Part shown: positions 1 to 6,304 of the stretch, in pieces
Position numbering within the stretch: position 1 is the first letter of the stretch
How the letters are laid out: each line of letters opens with the position of its first letter
Origin: Dehalococcoidia bacterium
GTDB taxonomy: Bacteria; Chloroflexota; Dehalococcoidia; UBA3495; JAAXIE01
Reading direction: 5' to 3'
NCBI GenBank assembly: GCA_012270525.1
Contig: JAAXIE010000291.1
Location: 1 to 6,320, forward strand
DNA length: 6,320 nucleotides
Translations under genes and position numbers: made by a program
Notes under the pieces: generated by a model
What the model was told of the DNA's origin: nothing
Database searches by the model: none
The model's input: only the letters and a program-made list of their open reading frames with translations

Positions 1-860
<860 letters not shown>

Positions 861-989
861 CTAAGTGCTTTGAAGCCCGTTATACGCCTCCGGCCGCTTG
901 GGGCGCCGGGCCTGCTGCGGCTTGCCACTCGTGTTACGAGTGTTGGGCCTGACTGATACCGACTTCTTTCCGGTGCTGGTTCTAGCCAT
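861..989 (-). CDS. Candidate small basic protein, 42 residues, between nrdR and nrdJ
   Basis: An ATG at 989 opens a frame of 42 codons ending in TAG at 861-863. The product begins MARTSTGKKSVSVRP and ends in NGLQST. It has ten Lys/Arg and one Glu, many Ser, Thr, Pro and Gln, no hydrophobic stretch and no signal peptide, so it would be a very basic, probably disordered cytoplasmic peptide that might bind nucleic acid. A purine-rich GGGGGA lies about 5 nt before the ATG. It sits 25 bp after nrdR and 72 bp before nrdJ on the same strand, so it would be co-transcribed with them. I do not recognise a family. The alternative is that this is an untranslated spacer in which an ORF occurs by chance; its length alone does not exclude that. 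Confidence 0.4.
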   Translation of the reverse strand: MARTSTGKKSVSVRPNTRNTSGKPQQARRPKRPEAYNGLQST

Positions 990-1014
990 GCGTTCCCCCG
1001 GAGTGCGGTGTTTT

Positions 1015-1566
1015 CTATCCTTCCGGTGTCGTCCTCTGGGTCTGGCCGCGACCGGGGCGCCTTCCGGACCGCCGTGCTGGCCCCGGAGGAGGGGTGCCTT
1101 CCATGAGGGTCAACTGGTCGGGCTCGTCTCGCAAATCCCGGACCACTTCCTCGAAGCTCTCCAGGTCCTGGAAATCGCGGTAGACGCTGGCGAAGCGGAT
1201 ATAGGCCACCCTGTCGAGCTTGCGCAGGCGGTCCATAACCATCTCACCGATGGCCGTGGAGCGTATTTCTGCGTTGCCCAGCTTTTGCAACTCAGTCTCG
1301 ATGTCCTCTACCAGCTTTTCCATGTCCCGGTTAGGTATGGGCCTCTTGGTACAGGCTGTGCGTATGCTGTTGCTGAGCTTCTCCCGGTTGTAGTCCTCGC
1401 GACGCCCATCCCTCTTGGCGATGAGCAGGGCGGTGGACTGCACCCTCTCGTAGGTGGTGAACCTCAGGCCGCACCGGGTGCATTCCCGCCTGCGCCTTAT
1501 GCCGTTCTCGGCGTTGCGCGAGTCCGTTACCTTGGAGTCCTCGTGGCCACAGTACGGGCAATGCAT
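1015..1566 (-). CDS. nrdR: Transcriptional repressor NrdR
   Basis: NrdR is a nucleotide-sensing repressor of ribonucleotide reductase genes. It binds ATP or dATP through an ATP-cone domain and DNA through an N-terminal zinc ribbon. The 183-residue product starts MHCPYCGHEDSKVTDSR, the typical NrdR N-terminus, with four zinc cysteines at 3, 6, 29 and 32 and the basic RRRRECTRCGLRFTTYE segment (24-40). An ATP-cone follows at about 46-136, including KRDGRREDYNREKL and the closing RFASVYRDFQDLESF. Most family members are about 150-160 residues; here a tail of about 25 residues rich in Pro, Gly and Arg is added (from about 158). The ATG at 1566 is fixed by the conserved MHCPYC start, although the Shine-Dalgarno is weak (GAG about 8 nt upstream). 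The gene follows ftsZ after a 429-bp regulatory gap and precedes nrdJ, its expected target. Two NrdR-box-like sites upstream suggest autoregulation. Confidence 0.96.
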   Translation of the reverse strand: MHCPYCGHEDSKVTDSRNAENGIRRRRECTRCGLRFTTYERVQSTALLIAKRDGRREDYNREKLSNSIRTACTKRPIPNRDMEKLVEDIETELQKLGNAEIRSTAIGEMVMDRLRKLDRVAYIRFASVYRDFQDLESFEEVVRDLRDEPDQLTLMEGTPPPGPARRSGRRPGRGQTQRTTPEG

Positions 1567-1635
1567 TTCGAGGTCTCACGGCTTCCGGCATCGAGAGGGA
1601 TGCTTTGGCCCATTTAGCCTTCCGACCCTTTCGCA

Positions 1636-1651
1636 CCACAACATCTTGTGG
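1636..1651. promoter_or_regulatory. NrdR box 1 (probable operator)
   Basis: The minus strand reads CCACAAGATGTTGTGG, a perfect 6-bp dyad with a 4-bp centre. It fits the known 16-bp NrdR-box consensus (acaCwAtATaTwGtgt) at the key positions: C4, W5, A6, the central AT, and T11, W12, G13. It lies just downstream of the putative -10 element, about +5 to +20, so bound NrdR could block initiation. NrdR itself is encoded 70 bp downstream. Confidence 0.7.
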
Positions 1652-1662
1652 AACAGGGCGGA

Positions 1663-1693
1663 ATTCTATCATGGCCATAGTTCAGAGTGTCAA
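1663..1693 (-). promoter_or_regulatory. Probable sigma70-type promoter of nrdR-nrdJ
   Basis: On the minus strand a perfect TTGACA -35 (1688-1693) is followed after 19 bp by TAGAAT (1663-1668), five of six matches to the -10 consensus. The spacer is 2 bp longer than ideal, which may make the promoter weak or factor-dependent. Transcription would start near 1656, giving an nrdR leader of about 90 nt. It lies between two NrdR-box-like sites. Confidence 0.55.
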
Positions 1694-1712
1694 TAGGCTG
1701 GTTCCACCAAAA

Positions 1713-1728
1713 ACACTAGGAGTTGTGG
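1713..1728. promoter_or_regulatory. NrdR box 2 (possible upstream operator)
   Basis: The minus strand reads CCACAACTCCTAGTGT. The outer arms (CCACAA and TAGTGT) fit the NrdR-box arms, but the central four bases do not match the usual AT-rich core. It is 19 bp upstream of the -35 and 77 bp centre to centre from box 1. That is wider than the roughly three-turn spacing of typical tandem NrdR boxes, so this site is less certain than box 1. Confidence 0.45.
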
Positions 1729-1766
1729 GGACCACACCTACAGAGTACGACATATGGATGGTCGGT

Positions 1767-1787
1767 GCACTAGTGCCACCTTGGCAC
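1767..1787. repeat. Overlapping short palindromes
   Basis: GCACTAGTGC (1767-1776) is a perfect 10-bp palindrome. Overlapping it, GTGCCA and TGGCAC (1773-1787) form a 6-bp inverted repeat with a 3-nt loop. They lie about 40 bp upstream of NrdR box 2. They could be an operator or small hairpin; no known consensus is recognised. Confidence 0.35.
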
Positions 1788-1829
1788 GGCAGACCACGGA
1801 TATCGGAAGGGTGATGGATGGTGGTGGAA

Positions 1830-1859
1830 CCGGCTCGCGAGCTGGTGAGGAGCTGGTGA
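1830..1859. repeat. Palindrome plus tandem 10-bp direct repeat
   Basis: A near-perfect palindrome CCGGCTCGCGAGCTGG (1830-1845) overlaps the first of two copies of GAGCTGGTGA (1839-1848 and 1850-1859), which have an 11-bp period, about one helical turn. It lies beyond the ftsZ terminator. It could be a protein-binding site; nothing identifies the protein. Confidence 0.3.
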
Positions 1860-1871
1860 AGCGGTGCTGGC

Positions 1872-1914
1872 GGGAAAAACATCCGGGCCGTCGCTCGTGC
1901 GAGCGACGGCCCGG
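1872..1914 (-). terminator. Rho-independent terminator downstream of ftsZ
   Basis: A perfect inverted repeat, CCGGGCCGTCGCTCG and its complement (1883-1914), folds into a 13-15 bp GC-rich stem with a tight loop. On the minus strand it is followed within two bases by TTTTT. It begins about 80 nt after the ftsZ stop codon and should end the rsmH-ftsA-ftsZ transcript, separating it from the nrdR operon. Confidence 0.88.
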
Positions 1915-1919
1915 CCCAG

Positions 1920-1975
1920 TTCCCGGCCACCGGAAGGTCGATGAGCTAGAGCAGGTCGGAGCCGGTGGCCGGGAA
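1920..1975 (-). repeat. Large perfect stem-loop in the ftsZ 3' region
   Basis: TTCCCGGCCACCGG (1920-1933) and its exact complement (1962-1975) form a 14-bp stem with a 28-nt loop. The loop contains two copies of AGGTCG. It begins 20 nt after the ftsZ stop and ends 5 nt before the terminator hairpin. No T-run follows, so it is not itself an intrinsic terminator. It could protect the mRNA 3' end or bind a protein. It is also GC-rich like the terminator stem, so alternative pairing between the two is possible. Confidence 0.75.
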
Positions 1976-1995
1976 TCTTACTCCTGGCTGGGGAA

Positions 1996-3207
1996 CTAGC
2001 TCGACATCCCCCTGCGGCGACGCTGGGCTTCCCGGTCCAGGAAGGGTGGCAACTGCCAGGTGGCAGGGTCATCCTTGGGAGGCACGCTCATCGCGTCGTG
2101 CAGGTCGGGCAGCGGCTTTTCATACGCGACCGAAGGCTTGTCGGTCTCCATGGGGAAATTGGATGCCACCATGGTGACTTTGATCTGGTCGGTCATCGTC
2201 GGGTCCTTGCAGGTGCCGAAGATGATGTTGGCCTCGGGGTCCGCCACCTCGTGTATGACGCCGGAGGTCTCGTAGACCTCTTGCAGGGTCATGTCGGGGC
2301 CACCGGTGACCACGAACAGCACGCGCTTCGCCCCCTCGAGCTCGATGTCCAGCAGGGGGCTGCGGACGGCCATCTGGGCCGCATCCCGGGCACGGTTGGG
2401 ACCCTGTCCCCTGCCAATCGCCAGCCAGGCACTGCCACCGCTGGACATAATGGACTTCACGTCGGCGAAGTCGACGTTGATCTCACCGGGGACGGTCACC
2501 ACCTCAGCGATGGCCTGTATGCCCTGCAACAGGACCGAGTCGGCCAGGTTGAGGGCCTCTTCCCAGGTGAAGTTGTTGCTACCGCGCCCTTCGACGTCTA
2601 GCAGTCGATCGTTGGGGATTATGATCAGAGTATCGACGTGCTCCTTCAATCGGGCGATGCCGTCTTCCGCGTTCTTCTGACGTACAGCGGCCTCGAAGGA
2701 GAAGGGCCGGCTGACGACGGCTACCGTAAGGGCCCCCGACTCCTTGGCAAGGCGGGCCAATACCGGGGCCGCTCCTGTGCCGGTGCCTCCACCCATGCCC
2801 GCTGCGATGAACACCATGTCTGAGCCAGCGACGGCTTGGGACAGTTCCGACACGTTCTCCTCGGCGGCCTGGGCCCCCATCTCGGGATGGCCTCCCACTC
2901 CTAGGCCGCGAGCTACGGTGTCGCCGATGGGGATGCGATGGCCGATACGGGACCGTTCCAGGTGCTGGGCATCGGTGTTGATGCCGAAATACTGCACCAC
3001 GCCGAGGTTGTCCTGGCACATTCGCTCCACCGCGTTGCAGCCGCCTCCGCCTACGCCGAACACCCTTATGACAGGCATTCCCGATTCGTACGACTTCATC
3101 GCAGGAACGCTTGGGGCCGGCGCGGGGGCGAGCCCACTAATCGGGGGGGCTGCGAATGGTTGCATGGTTACCATGCTGTGGTTGGGGCCGTTGGTGCTAA
3201 TGGTCAC
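1996..3207 (-). CDS. ftsZ: Cell division protein FtsZ
   Basis: FtsZ is the tubulin-like GTPase that polymerises at midcell into the Z-ring and recruits the divisome. The 403-residue product has the nucleotide-binding GVGGGGCNAVERM (51-63), NTDAQHL (77-83), the tubulin signature GMGGGTGTGAAP (137-148), RPFSFEAAVR (167-176), and the T7 loop NVDFADVKSIM (244-254) with the catalytic acidic residues Asp246 and Asp249. The fold ends near 353. A linker of about 30 residues leads to TWQLPPFLDREAQRRRRG, a divergent C-terminal peptide of the kind that binds FtsA. About 45 residues rich in Pro, Ala and Ser precede the core, a longer N-terminal tail than in most FtsZ. Translation starts at a GTG (3205-3207) behind a strong AGGAGG about 5 nt upstream that nearly touches the ftsA stop; later ATGs (residues 12, 15, 37) lack such a site. 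It is followed by a terminator, so it ends the operon. Confidence 0.98.
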   Translation of the reverse strand: MTISTNGPNHSMVTMQPFAAPPISGLAPAPAPSVPAMKSYESGMPVIRVFGVGGGGCNAVERMCQDNLGVVQYFGINTDAQHLERSRIGHRIPIGDTVARGLGVGGHPEMGAQAAEENVSELSQAVAGSDMVFIAAGMGGGTGTGAAPVLARLAKESGALTVAVVSRPFSFEAAVRQKNAEDGIARLKEHVDTLIIIPNDRLLDVEGRGSNNFTWEEALNLADSVLLQGIQAIAEVVTVPGEINVDFADVKSIMSSGGSAWLAIGRGQGPNRARDAAQMAVRSPLLDIELEGAKRVLFVVTGGPDMTLQEVYETSGVIHEVADPEANIIFGTCKDPTMTDQIKVTMVASNFPMETDKPSVAYEKPLPDLHDAMSVPPKDDPATWQLPPFLDREAQRRRRGMSS

Positions 3208-3220
3208 TTTTCCCTCCTCT
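3208..3220 (-). promoter_or_regulatory. Strong ribosome binding site deciding the ftsZ GTG start
   Basis: The minus strand reads AGAGGAGGGAAAA immediately before the GTG. The AGGAGG core is a near-perfect Shine-Dalgarno and overlaps the end of the ftsA TAG stop, so ftsZ translation is probably coupled to ftsA. It favours GTG at 3207 over the downstream ATG codons. Confidence 0.8.
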
Positions 3221-4478
3221 ATCGACGGTTGACGAGAGCGAAGTCCCTCTCACGACTCTCTCGCCTTCCCCGCCTGAAACTGAATTTCTCCAACCAGGAG
3301 GCTTCGTTCCCGTTGTAAATGCGACTGCGCCCTTGATGCTTGGCACCCCACATCAGGGTTCCGAGAACCGCTGAGAACGCGGGGCGCGCCAGTTCGCCGG
3401 GCATTCCCGCAATTTCAGCAGGCCATGCCACACGTGCTGGGCCACCTACCATGGAGCGGAGCAGCTCCTCAAAGCCGGGCATCTCGGCGCAACCCCCGGT
3501 CGCCACCAGCCCTCCAGGAGGGAGGTGCCTCAGGCCAGCCTGCTGCATGCGCAGCAGCACCAGTTTGACGACCTCCTCCAGACGGGCGTGCAGGGGCTGA
3601 CAAACCGAGCGCCGGGAGATGCTCCACTCCGACTCCCCATCAATGCTGGGTATGATGGCCTGTTCGTTGGGGTGTAGTGCTTGGGGCATGGCATGACCCC
3701 AGTCCAGCTTCACCTCTTCCGCTATATCCAGGGGAAGATCCAGGCATTGGGCCAGGTCGCTGGTCATGTCCATGCCGCCCAAGGGGATGACGGAACTGAA
3801 CCACGGGTTGCCCGATCGAAAGATCGTCATGTCCGTGGTGCCTCCACCCATGTCTATCAGCACCGCGCCGAGTTCCCGTTCACCCTCGGTGAGAACCGAC
3901 TCGCCGGATGCCATGGAATGGGCGACCAAGCTGCGCGGGGGCAGTTTGCACCCGTTCAGGACTCCGACGATCTCCTTCACGTGGTTGGTGTCGCAAACGA
4001 CCACGTGAGAATTCACCCGCACCTGGTCTGCCTGCAGGCCCACGGGGTTGCGTATGCCTCCCAGACCGTCCACTTCATATTCGATGGGTATGACGTGCAA
4101 CACTGCGTCCCTGTCGGACTGCTCTGGGCGGCAGGAAGCCACCAGCTTCGCCACCTCGCCGTACCCGACCGGTCCCTTGGAACGGAGCCCGGCGATCTCG
4201 GCTTCGGAGTTGAAGCACTTGATGGCATCGCTGGAAACCGTCGCGTAGACGTTTGTTGCCACGTCGCGGCCGAGATAGCGGTAGGCTTCCTCTACCGCTA
4301 CTTTCAGAGCGCTCTGTAATCGCTGGGCGTCCTCCACCACGCCTTTGCTATATCCAGCGGTGGAGATGTAACCCACTCCAGTCACTTTCAGCGTGTCGCC
4401 GTCGGCAAGCCGGGCGACGATAACGCTAGTCTTGGTGCTACCTATGTCTACTGCTGCGTAAAAGCTGTCGCTAGCCAC
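3219..4478 (-). CDS. ftsA: Cell division protein FtsA
   Basis: FtsA is an actin-like ATPase that tethers FtsZ to the membrane and recruits later division proteins. The 419-residue protein has the phosphate-1 motif VDIGSTKTSVIVA (10-22), an SHS2/1C region at about 80-165, the phosphate-2 motif LIDMGGGTTDMTIF (207-220), GGMDMTSDLA (234-243), the connect motif AEEVKLDWG (253-261) and the adenosine motif LVATGGCAEMPGFEELL (324-340). Near the C-terminus ASWLEKFSF (393-401) resembles the amphipathic membrane-targeting helix, but an 18-residue Arg-rich charged tail follows it instead of the protein ending there. Translation begins at a GTG (4476-4478) with GGGAGGA just upstream, overlapping the rsmH stop by 8 bp, and ftsZ follows after 11 bp, so the three genes are translationally coupled. 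Length matches the family (about 420). Confusion with MreB or DnaK is unlikely given the 1C insertion and the ftsZ neighbour. Confidence 0.97.
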   Translation of the reverse strand: MASDSFYAAVDIGSTKTSVIVARLADGDTLKVTGVGYISTAGYSKGVVEDAQRLQSALKVAVEEAYRYLGRDVATNVYATVSSDAIKCFNSEAEIAGLRSKGPVGYGEVAKLVASCRPEQSDRDAVLHVIPIEYEVDGLGGIRNPVGLQADQVRVNSHVVVCDTNHVKEIVGVLNGCKLPPRSLVAHSMASGESVLTEGERELGAVLIDMGGGTTDMTIFRSGNPWFSSVIPLGGMDMTSDLAQCLDLPLDIAEEVKLDWGHAMPQALHPNEQAIIPSIDGESEWSISRRSVCQPLHARLEEVVKLVLLRMQQAGLRHLPPGGLVATGGCAEMPGFEELLRSMVGGPARVAWPAEIAGMPGELARPAFSAVLGTLMWGAKHQGRSRIYNGNEASWLEKFSFRRGRRESRERDFALVNRR

Positions 4479-5448
4479 GGTCCTCCCTCACTACTTCCTC
4501 ACGGGTTGGGTCACCGTTCTGCCATGGCAGTCGTTCCGCCGCCCTCAAGCGGGCACTGCGGCTTCGTGGATTGGCCTGCACCTCCTTCATCGACGGGGTA
4601 ATGGGCCTGCGGGTCAACACTCGAAGATTGGCTTTGTGGCCACAGCTGCAGACCGGTGCCCGCGGTGGGCACACACAGTCCTTCGCTTCATGGGCGAAAG
4701 CCTGCTTCACGATGCGGTCCTCCAGGCTGTGGTAGCTGATGGCTACCAATCTGCCATCAGGCTTCAACAGCCGCACCGCCGATTGGATGCCAGCTTGCAG
4801 CCTGTCGAGTTCGCTGTTGACTGCAATCCTCAACGCTTGGAAGGTGCGGGTTGCCGGGTGGACGCGTCGTGTCCTCCCCACAACGCCCGCTATCACTTCC
4901 GCCAATTGACGAGACGTGGAGAGGGGTCGGCCCTGCACTATCGCCCGGGAGATGGCCCGGGCCCTTGGCTCCTCGCCATACCGGGCAATGATGCTGGCCA
5001 GCCGGTCCTGCGGGTATGTGTTGACTATCTCGCTGGCGGTGGGGCCATTGGACGGGTCGAAACGCATATCGAGGGGTTCGTCCTGCCTGAAGCTGAAGCC
5101 GCGTCCGCTCGCTTCCAGTTGTAGGGACGAGAGACCCAGGTCCAGCAGTATGCCGTCGACAGGGCTCACACCCAGGTTGGCCACCGCATCGTCCATATGG
5201 GAGTAGCTGTGCTTTAGCAGGACCACCGAGTCCTGCCATCGGGCCAGCCTTGCGCCAGCCGTGTCCAAGGCGAGGTCATCCAGGTCCAGCCCCAGCAGGC
5301 GGCCCCCAGGGCTGGCCTTATCCACGATGGCTACAGCATGCCCACCCTCGCCAACCGTGCCGTCGACGTACGTTCTACCCGAGGACACGGCCAGGTGGTC
5401 CAGCACCTCCTGGACCATGACGGGCTGATGGTGAATGACATGCTCCAT
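4471..5448 (-). CDS. rsmH: 16S rRNA (cytosine1402-N4)-methyltransferase RsmH (MraW)
   Basis: RsmH uses S-adenosylmethionine to N4-methylate C1402 of 16S rRNA in the small-subunit P site. From the chosen ATG (325 residues) the protein shows HHQPVMVQEVL (6-16), the SAM-binding YVDGTVGEGGHA (27-38), LGLDLD (52-57), ILLDLGLSS (101-109), RGFSFRQDEPLDMRFD (117-132), TFQALRIAVNSEL, AISYHSLEDRIVK, a cysteine-rich CVCPPRAPVCSC near the C-terminus and the closing NPRSRSARLRAAER. The start is uncertain. ATG at 5448 gives the usual six residues before HxPVM and a weak GAG site. ATG at 5484 adds 12 residues without a visible ribosome site. TTG at 5520 has GGAG 8 nt upstream and adds 24. The frame stays open to TTG 5673, but that part looks like leader. 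It is the first gene of the division operon; mraZ, usually found upstream, is absent. Confidence 0.95.
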   Translation of the reverse strand: MEHVIHHQPVMVQEVLDHLAVSSGRTYVDGTVGEGGHAVAIVDKASPGGRLLGLDLDDLALDTAGARLARWQDSVVLLKHSYSHMDDAVANLGVSPVDGILLDLGLSSLQLEASGRGFSFRQDEPLDMRFDPSNGPTASEIVNTYPQDRLASIIARYGEEPRARAISRAIVQGRPLSTSRQLAEVIAGVVGRTRRVHPATRTFQALRIAVNSELDRLQAGIQSAVRLLKPDGRLVAISYHSLEDRIVKQAFAHEAKDCVCPPRAPVCSCGHKANLRVLTRRPITPSMKEVQANPRSRSARLRAAERLPWQNGDPTREEVVREDRG

Positions 5449-5575
5449 GGCATCATCTCGCAGGACTACGGGTTGCGTAGCCATCGCAGGCTGGCCAATA
5501 ATCGTTGCTGCAAGAGTCAATTGCCGGTCTCCAGAGGCTATTGGACTTGAACGTGAATCTAAAATAGAAACTAAA

Positions 5576-5596
5576 CCTTCGACCTGATCTCGAAGG
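5576..5596 (-). repeat. Perfect 7-bp inverted repeat in the rsmH leader
   Basis: CCTTCGA and TCGAAGG flank a 7-nt spacer. Read on the minus strand the stem is followed by a T-rich stretch (GTTTAGTTTCTATTTTAG pattern at about 5560-5575), which resembles a weak attenuator, or the site could be a DNA operator. The T-rich run is broken by other bases, so a terminator function is doubtful. Confidence 0.4.
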
Positions 5597-5774
5597 CGCA
5601 GGCACGGGCCATACAGATTGCCCAACCAATGAACGCACTCAGCACGATAAAGGTTCGAATGGTCGACTTTCAAGCTAATTCATAGATAAATTCTAAGACT
5701 TTTCTGGGAAATAAGACGAGAGGCAAGTTCCCCACGATCCTGCGCAGCTAACACCGGAACATCCCCGCCCGGTG

Positions 5775-5783
5775 TGCTATCAT
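5775..5783 (+). promoter_or_regulatory. Possible extended -10 promoter element of mogA
   Basis: TGCTATCAT contains TATCAT (five of six matches to the -10 consensus) preceded by an extended TGn. No recognisable -35 lies 17 bp upstream. Transcription would begin near 5790, leaving a leader of only about 12 nt that just includes the GGAG site, so this assignment is tentative. Confidence 0.35.
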
Positions 5784-5801
5784 TGCTTGTGGAGTAACTA
5801 C

Positions 5802-6296
5802 ATGCGATCTCTTGGCGTGCTCACCATAAGCACATCGGGTTACCACGGCACCCGCGAGGACACCAGCGGACGTGCCATATCCGAGTTGCTCTCCGCCCCC
5901 GGCTACCAACGAGTCCGTTATGAGGTGGTACCGGACGACCGCGGGTTGATCGCCGACCGGCTGGCAGCATGGTGCGATAGTGGCGAGGTGGACCTCATTG
6001 TCACCACCGGAGGCACCGGCCTGAGCCCCAGGGACGTTACCCCCGAAGCGGTTCAAGGTGTCATCGAGCGACCCGTGCCGGGGCTGGCCGAGGCGATGAG
6101 GGCTGGCACCCTCGCCAAGACTCCCATGGCCATGCTTAGCCGATCGGTGGCGGGGGTCCGCGGACACACCCTCATCATCACCCTCCCCGGCAGCCCAAGG
6201 GGTGTCTCCGAGTGCCTGGAGATCATCATGCCCGTATTGGGCCACGCCCTCGACATTCTGCAAGAACAGACCTCCGAACATCCCACCGGCCCCTAG
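5802..6296 (+). CDS. mogA: Molybdenum cofactor biosynthesis protein, MogA/MoaB family (molybdopterin adenylyltransferase)
   Basis: This family adenylylates molybdopterin before molybdenum insertion during cofactor synthesis in the cytoplasm. The 164-residue product from the ATG at 5802 has the family N-terminus MRSLGVLTISTSGYHGTREDTSG, the signature TTGGTGLSPRDVTPEA and the later ITLPGSPRGVSECLE, covering the complete MoCF-biosynthesis (MoaB/Mog) fold at typical length. The start is set by GGAG (5791-5794) 7 nt upstream; the frame extends 10 codons further, but that part lacks a ribosome site and conservation. The gene diverges from the division operon and another frame may begin 8 bp after its stop. 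MogA and MoaB cannot be told apart confidently by eye, so the symbol is provisional. A stand-alone CinA-type domain is less likely given the short length. Confidence 0.9.
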   Translation: MRSLGVLTISTSGYHGTREDTSGRAISELLSAPGYQRVRYEVVPDDRGLIADRLAAWCDSGEVDLIVTTGGTGLSPRDVTPEAVQGVIERPVPGLAEAMRAGTLAKTPMAMLSRSVAGVRGHTLIITLPGSPRGVSECLEIIMPVLGHALDILQEQTSEHPTGP

Positions 6297-6304
6297 AGAC
6301 TGCC

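Larger units (their letters stand above)
1567..1995. other. Intergenic regulatory region between ftsZ and nrdR
   Basis: These 429 bases carry no convincing gene; the short frames that cross them lack recognisable motifs and run through the hairpins. From the ftsZ side the region holds a large stem-loop (1920-1975), a rho-independent terminator (1872-1914), a tandem 10-bp repeat and short palindromes (1767-1859), then the nrdR promoter region with two NrdR-box-like dyads (1636-1728). The roughly 90 bases just before nrdR would be its 5' leader, in which I see no further strong structure. Confidence 0.7.
5449..5801. other. Divergent intergenic region between rsmH and mogA
   Basis: About 350 bp, noticeably richer in A and T than the flanking genes, especially 5550-5575 and 5671-5715. 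It should contain the rsmH-ftsA-ftsZ promoter (minus) and the mogA promoter (plus). On the minus strand TAGAAT (5690-5695) is a possible -10, but no good -35 lies at standard spacing, so I do not call that promoter. A perfect inverted repeat (5576-5596) lies in the likely rsmH leader. A weaker GGGC/GCCC pair sits at 5606-5623. I see no RNA gene. Confidence 0.55.

Noticed and set aside
898..1617. Long plus-strand open frame opposite nrdR
   Set aside because: It is antisense to a clear nrdR, has no recognisable motif and reflects GC-rich codon structure of the opposite strand.
3681..4319. Plus-strand open frames opposite ftsA, and similar ones opposite ftsZ (2098-2601, 2744-3232) and rsmH (4636-5124)
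   Set aside because: All lie within well-supported minus-strand genes and show no protein family signature.
5651..5659. GGTTCGAAT resembling a tRNA T-arm on the plus strand
   Set aside because: The bases flanking the loop do not pair, and no acceptor, D or anticodon arm could be built upstream.
5485..5673. Extension of RsmH to the TTG at 5673
   Set aside because: The extra residues do not resemble the family, the DNA is AT-rich and holds an inverted repeat, and no ribosome site precedes the TTG.
5748..6281. Minus-strand open frame opposite mogA
   Set aside because: The plus-strand MoaB/Mog signatures are unmistakable, and the antisense product has no motif.
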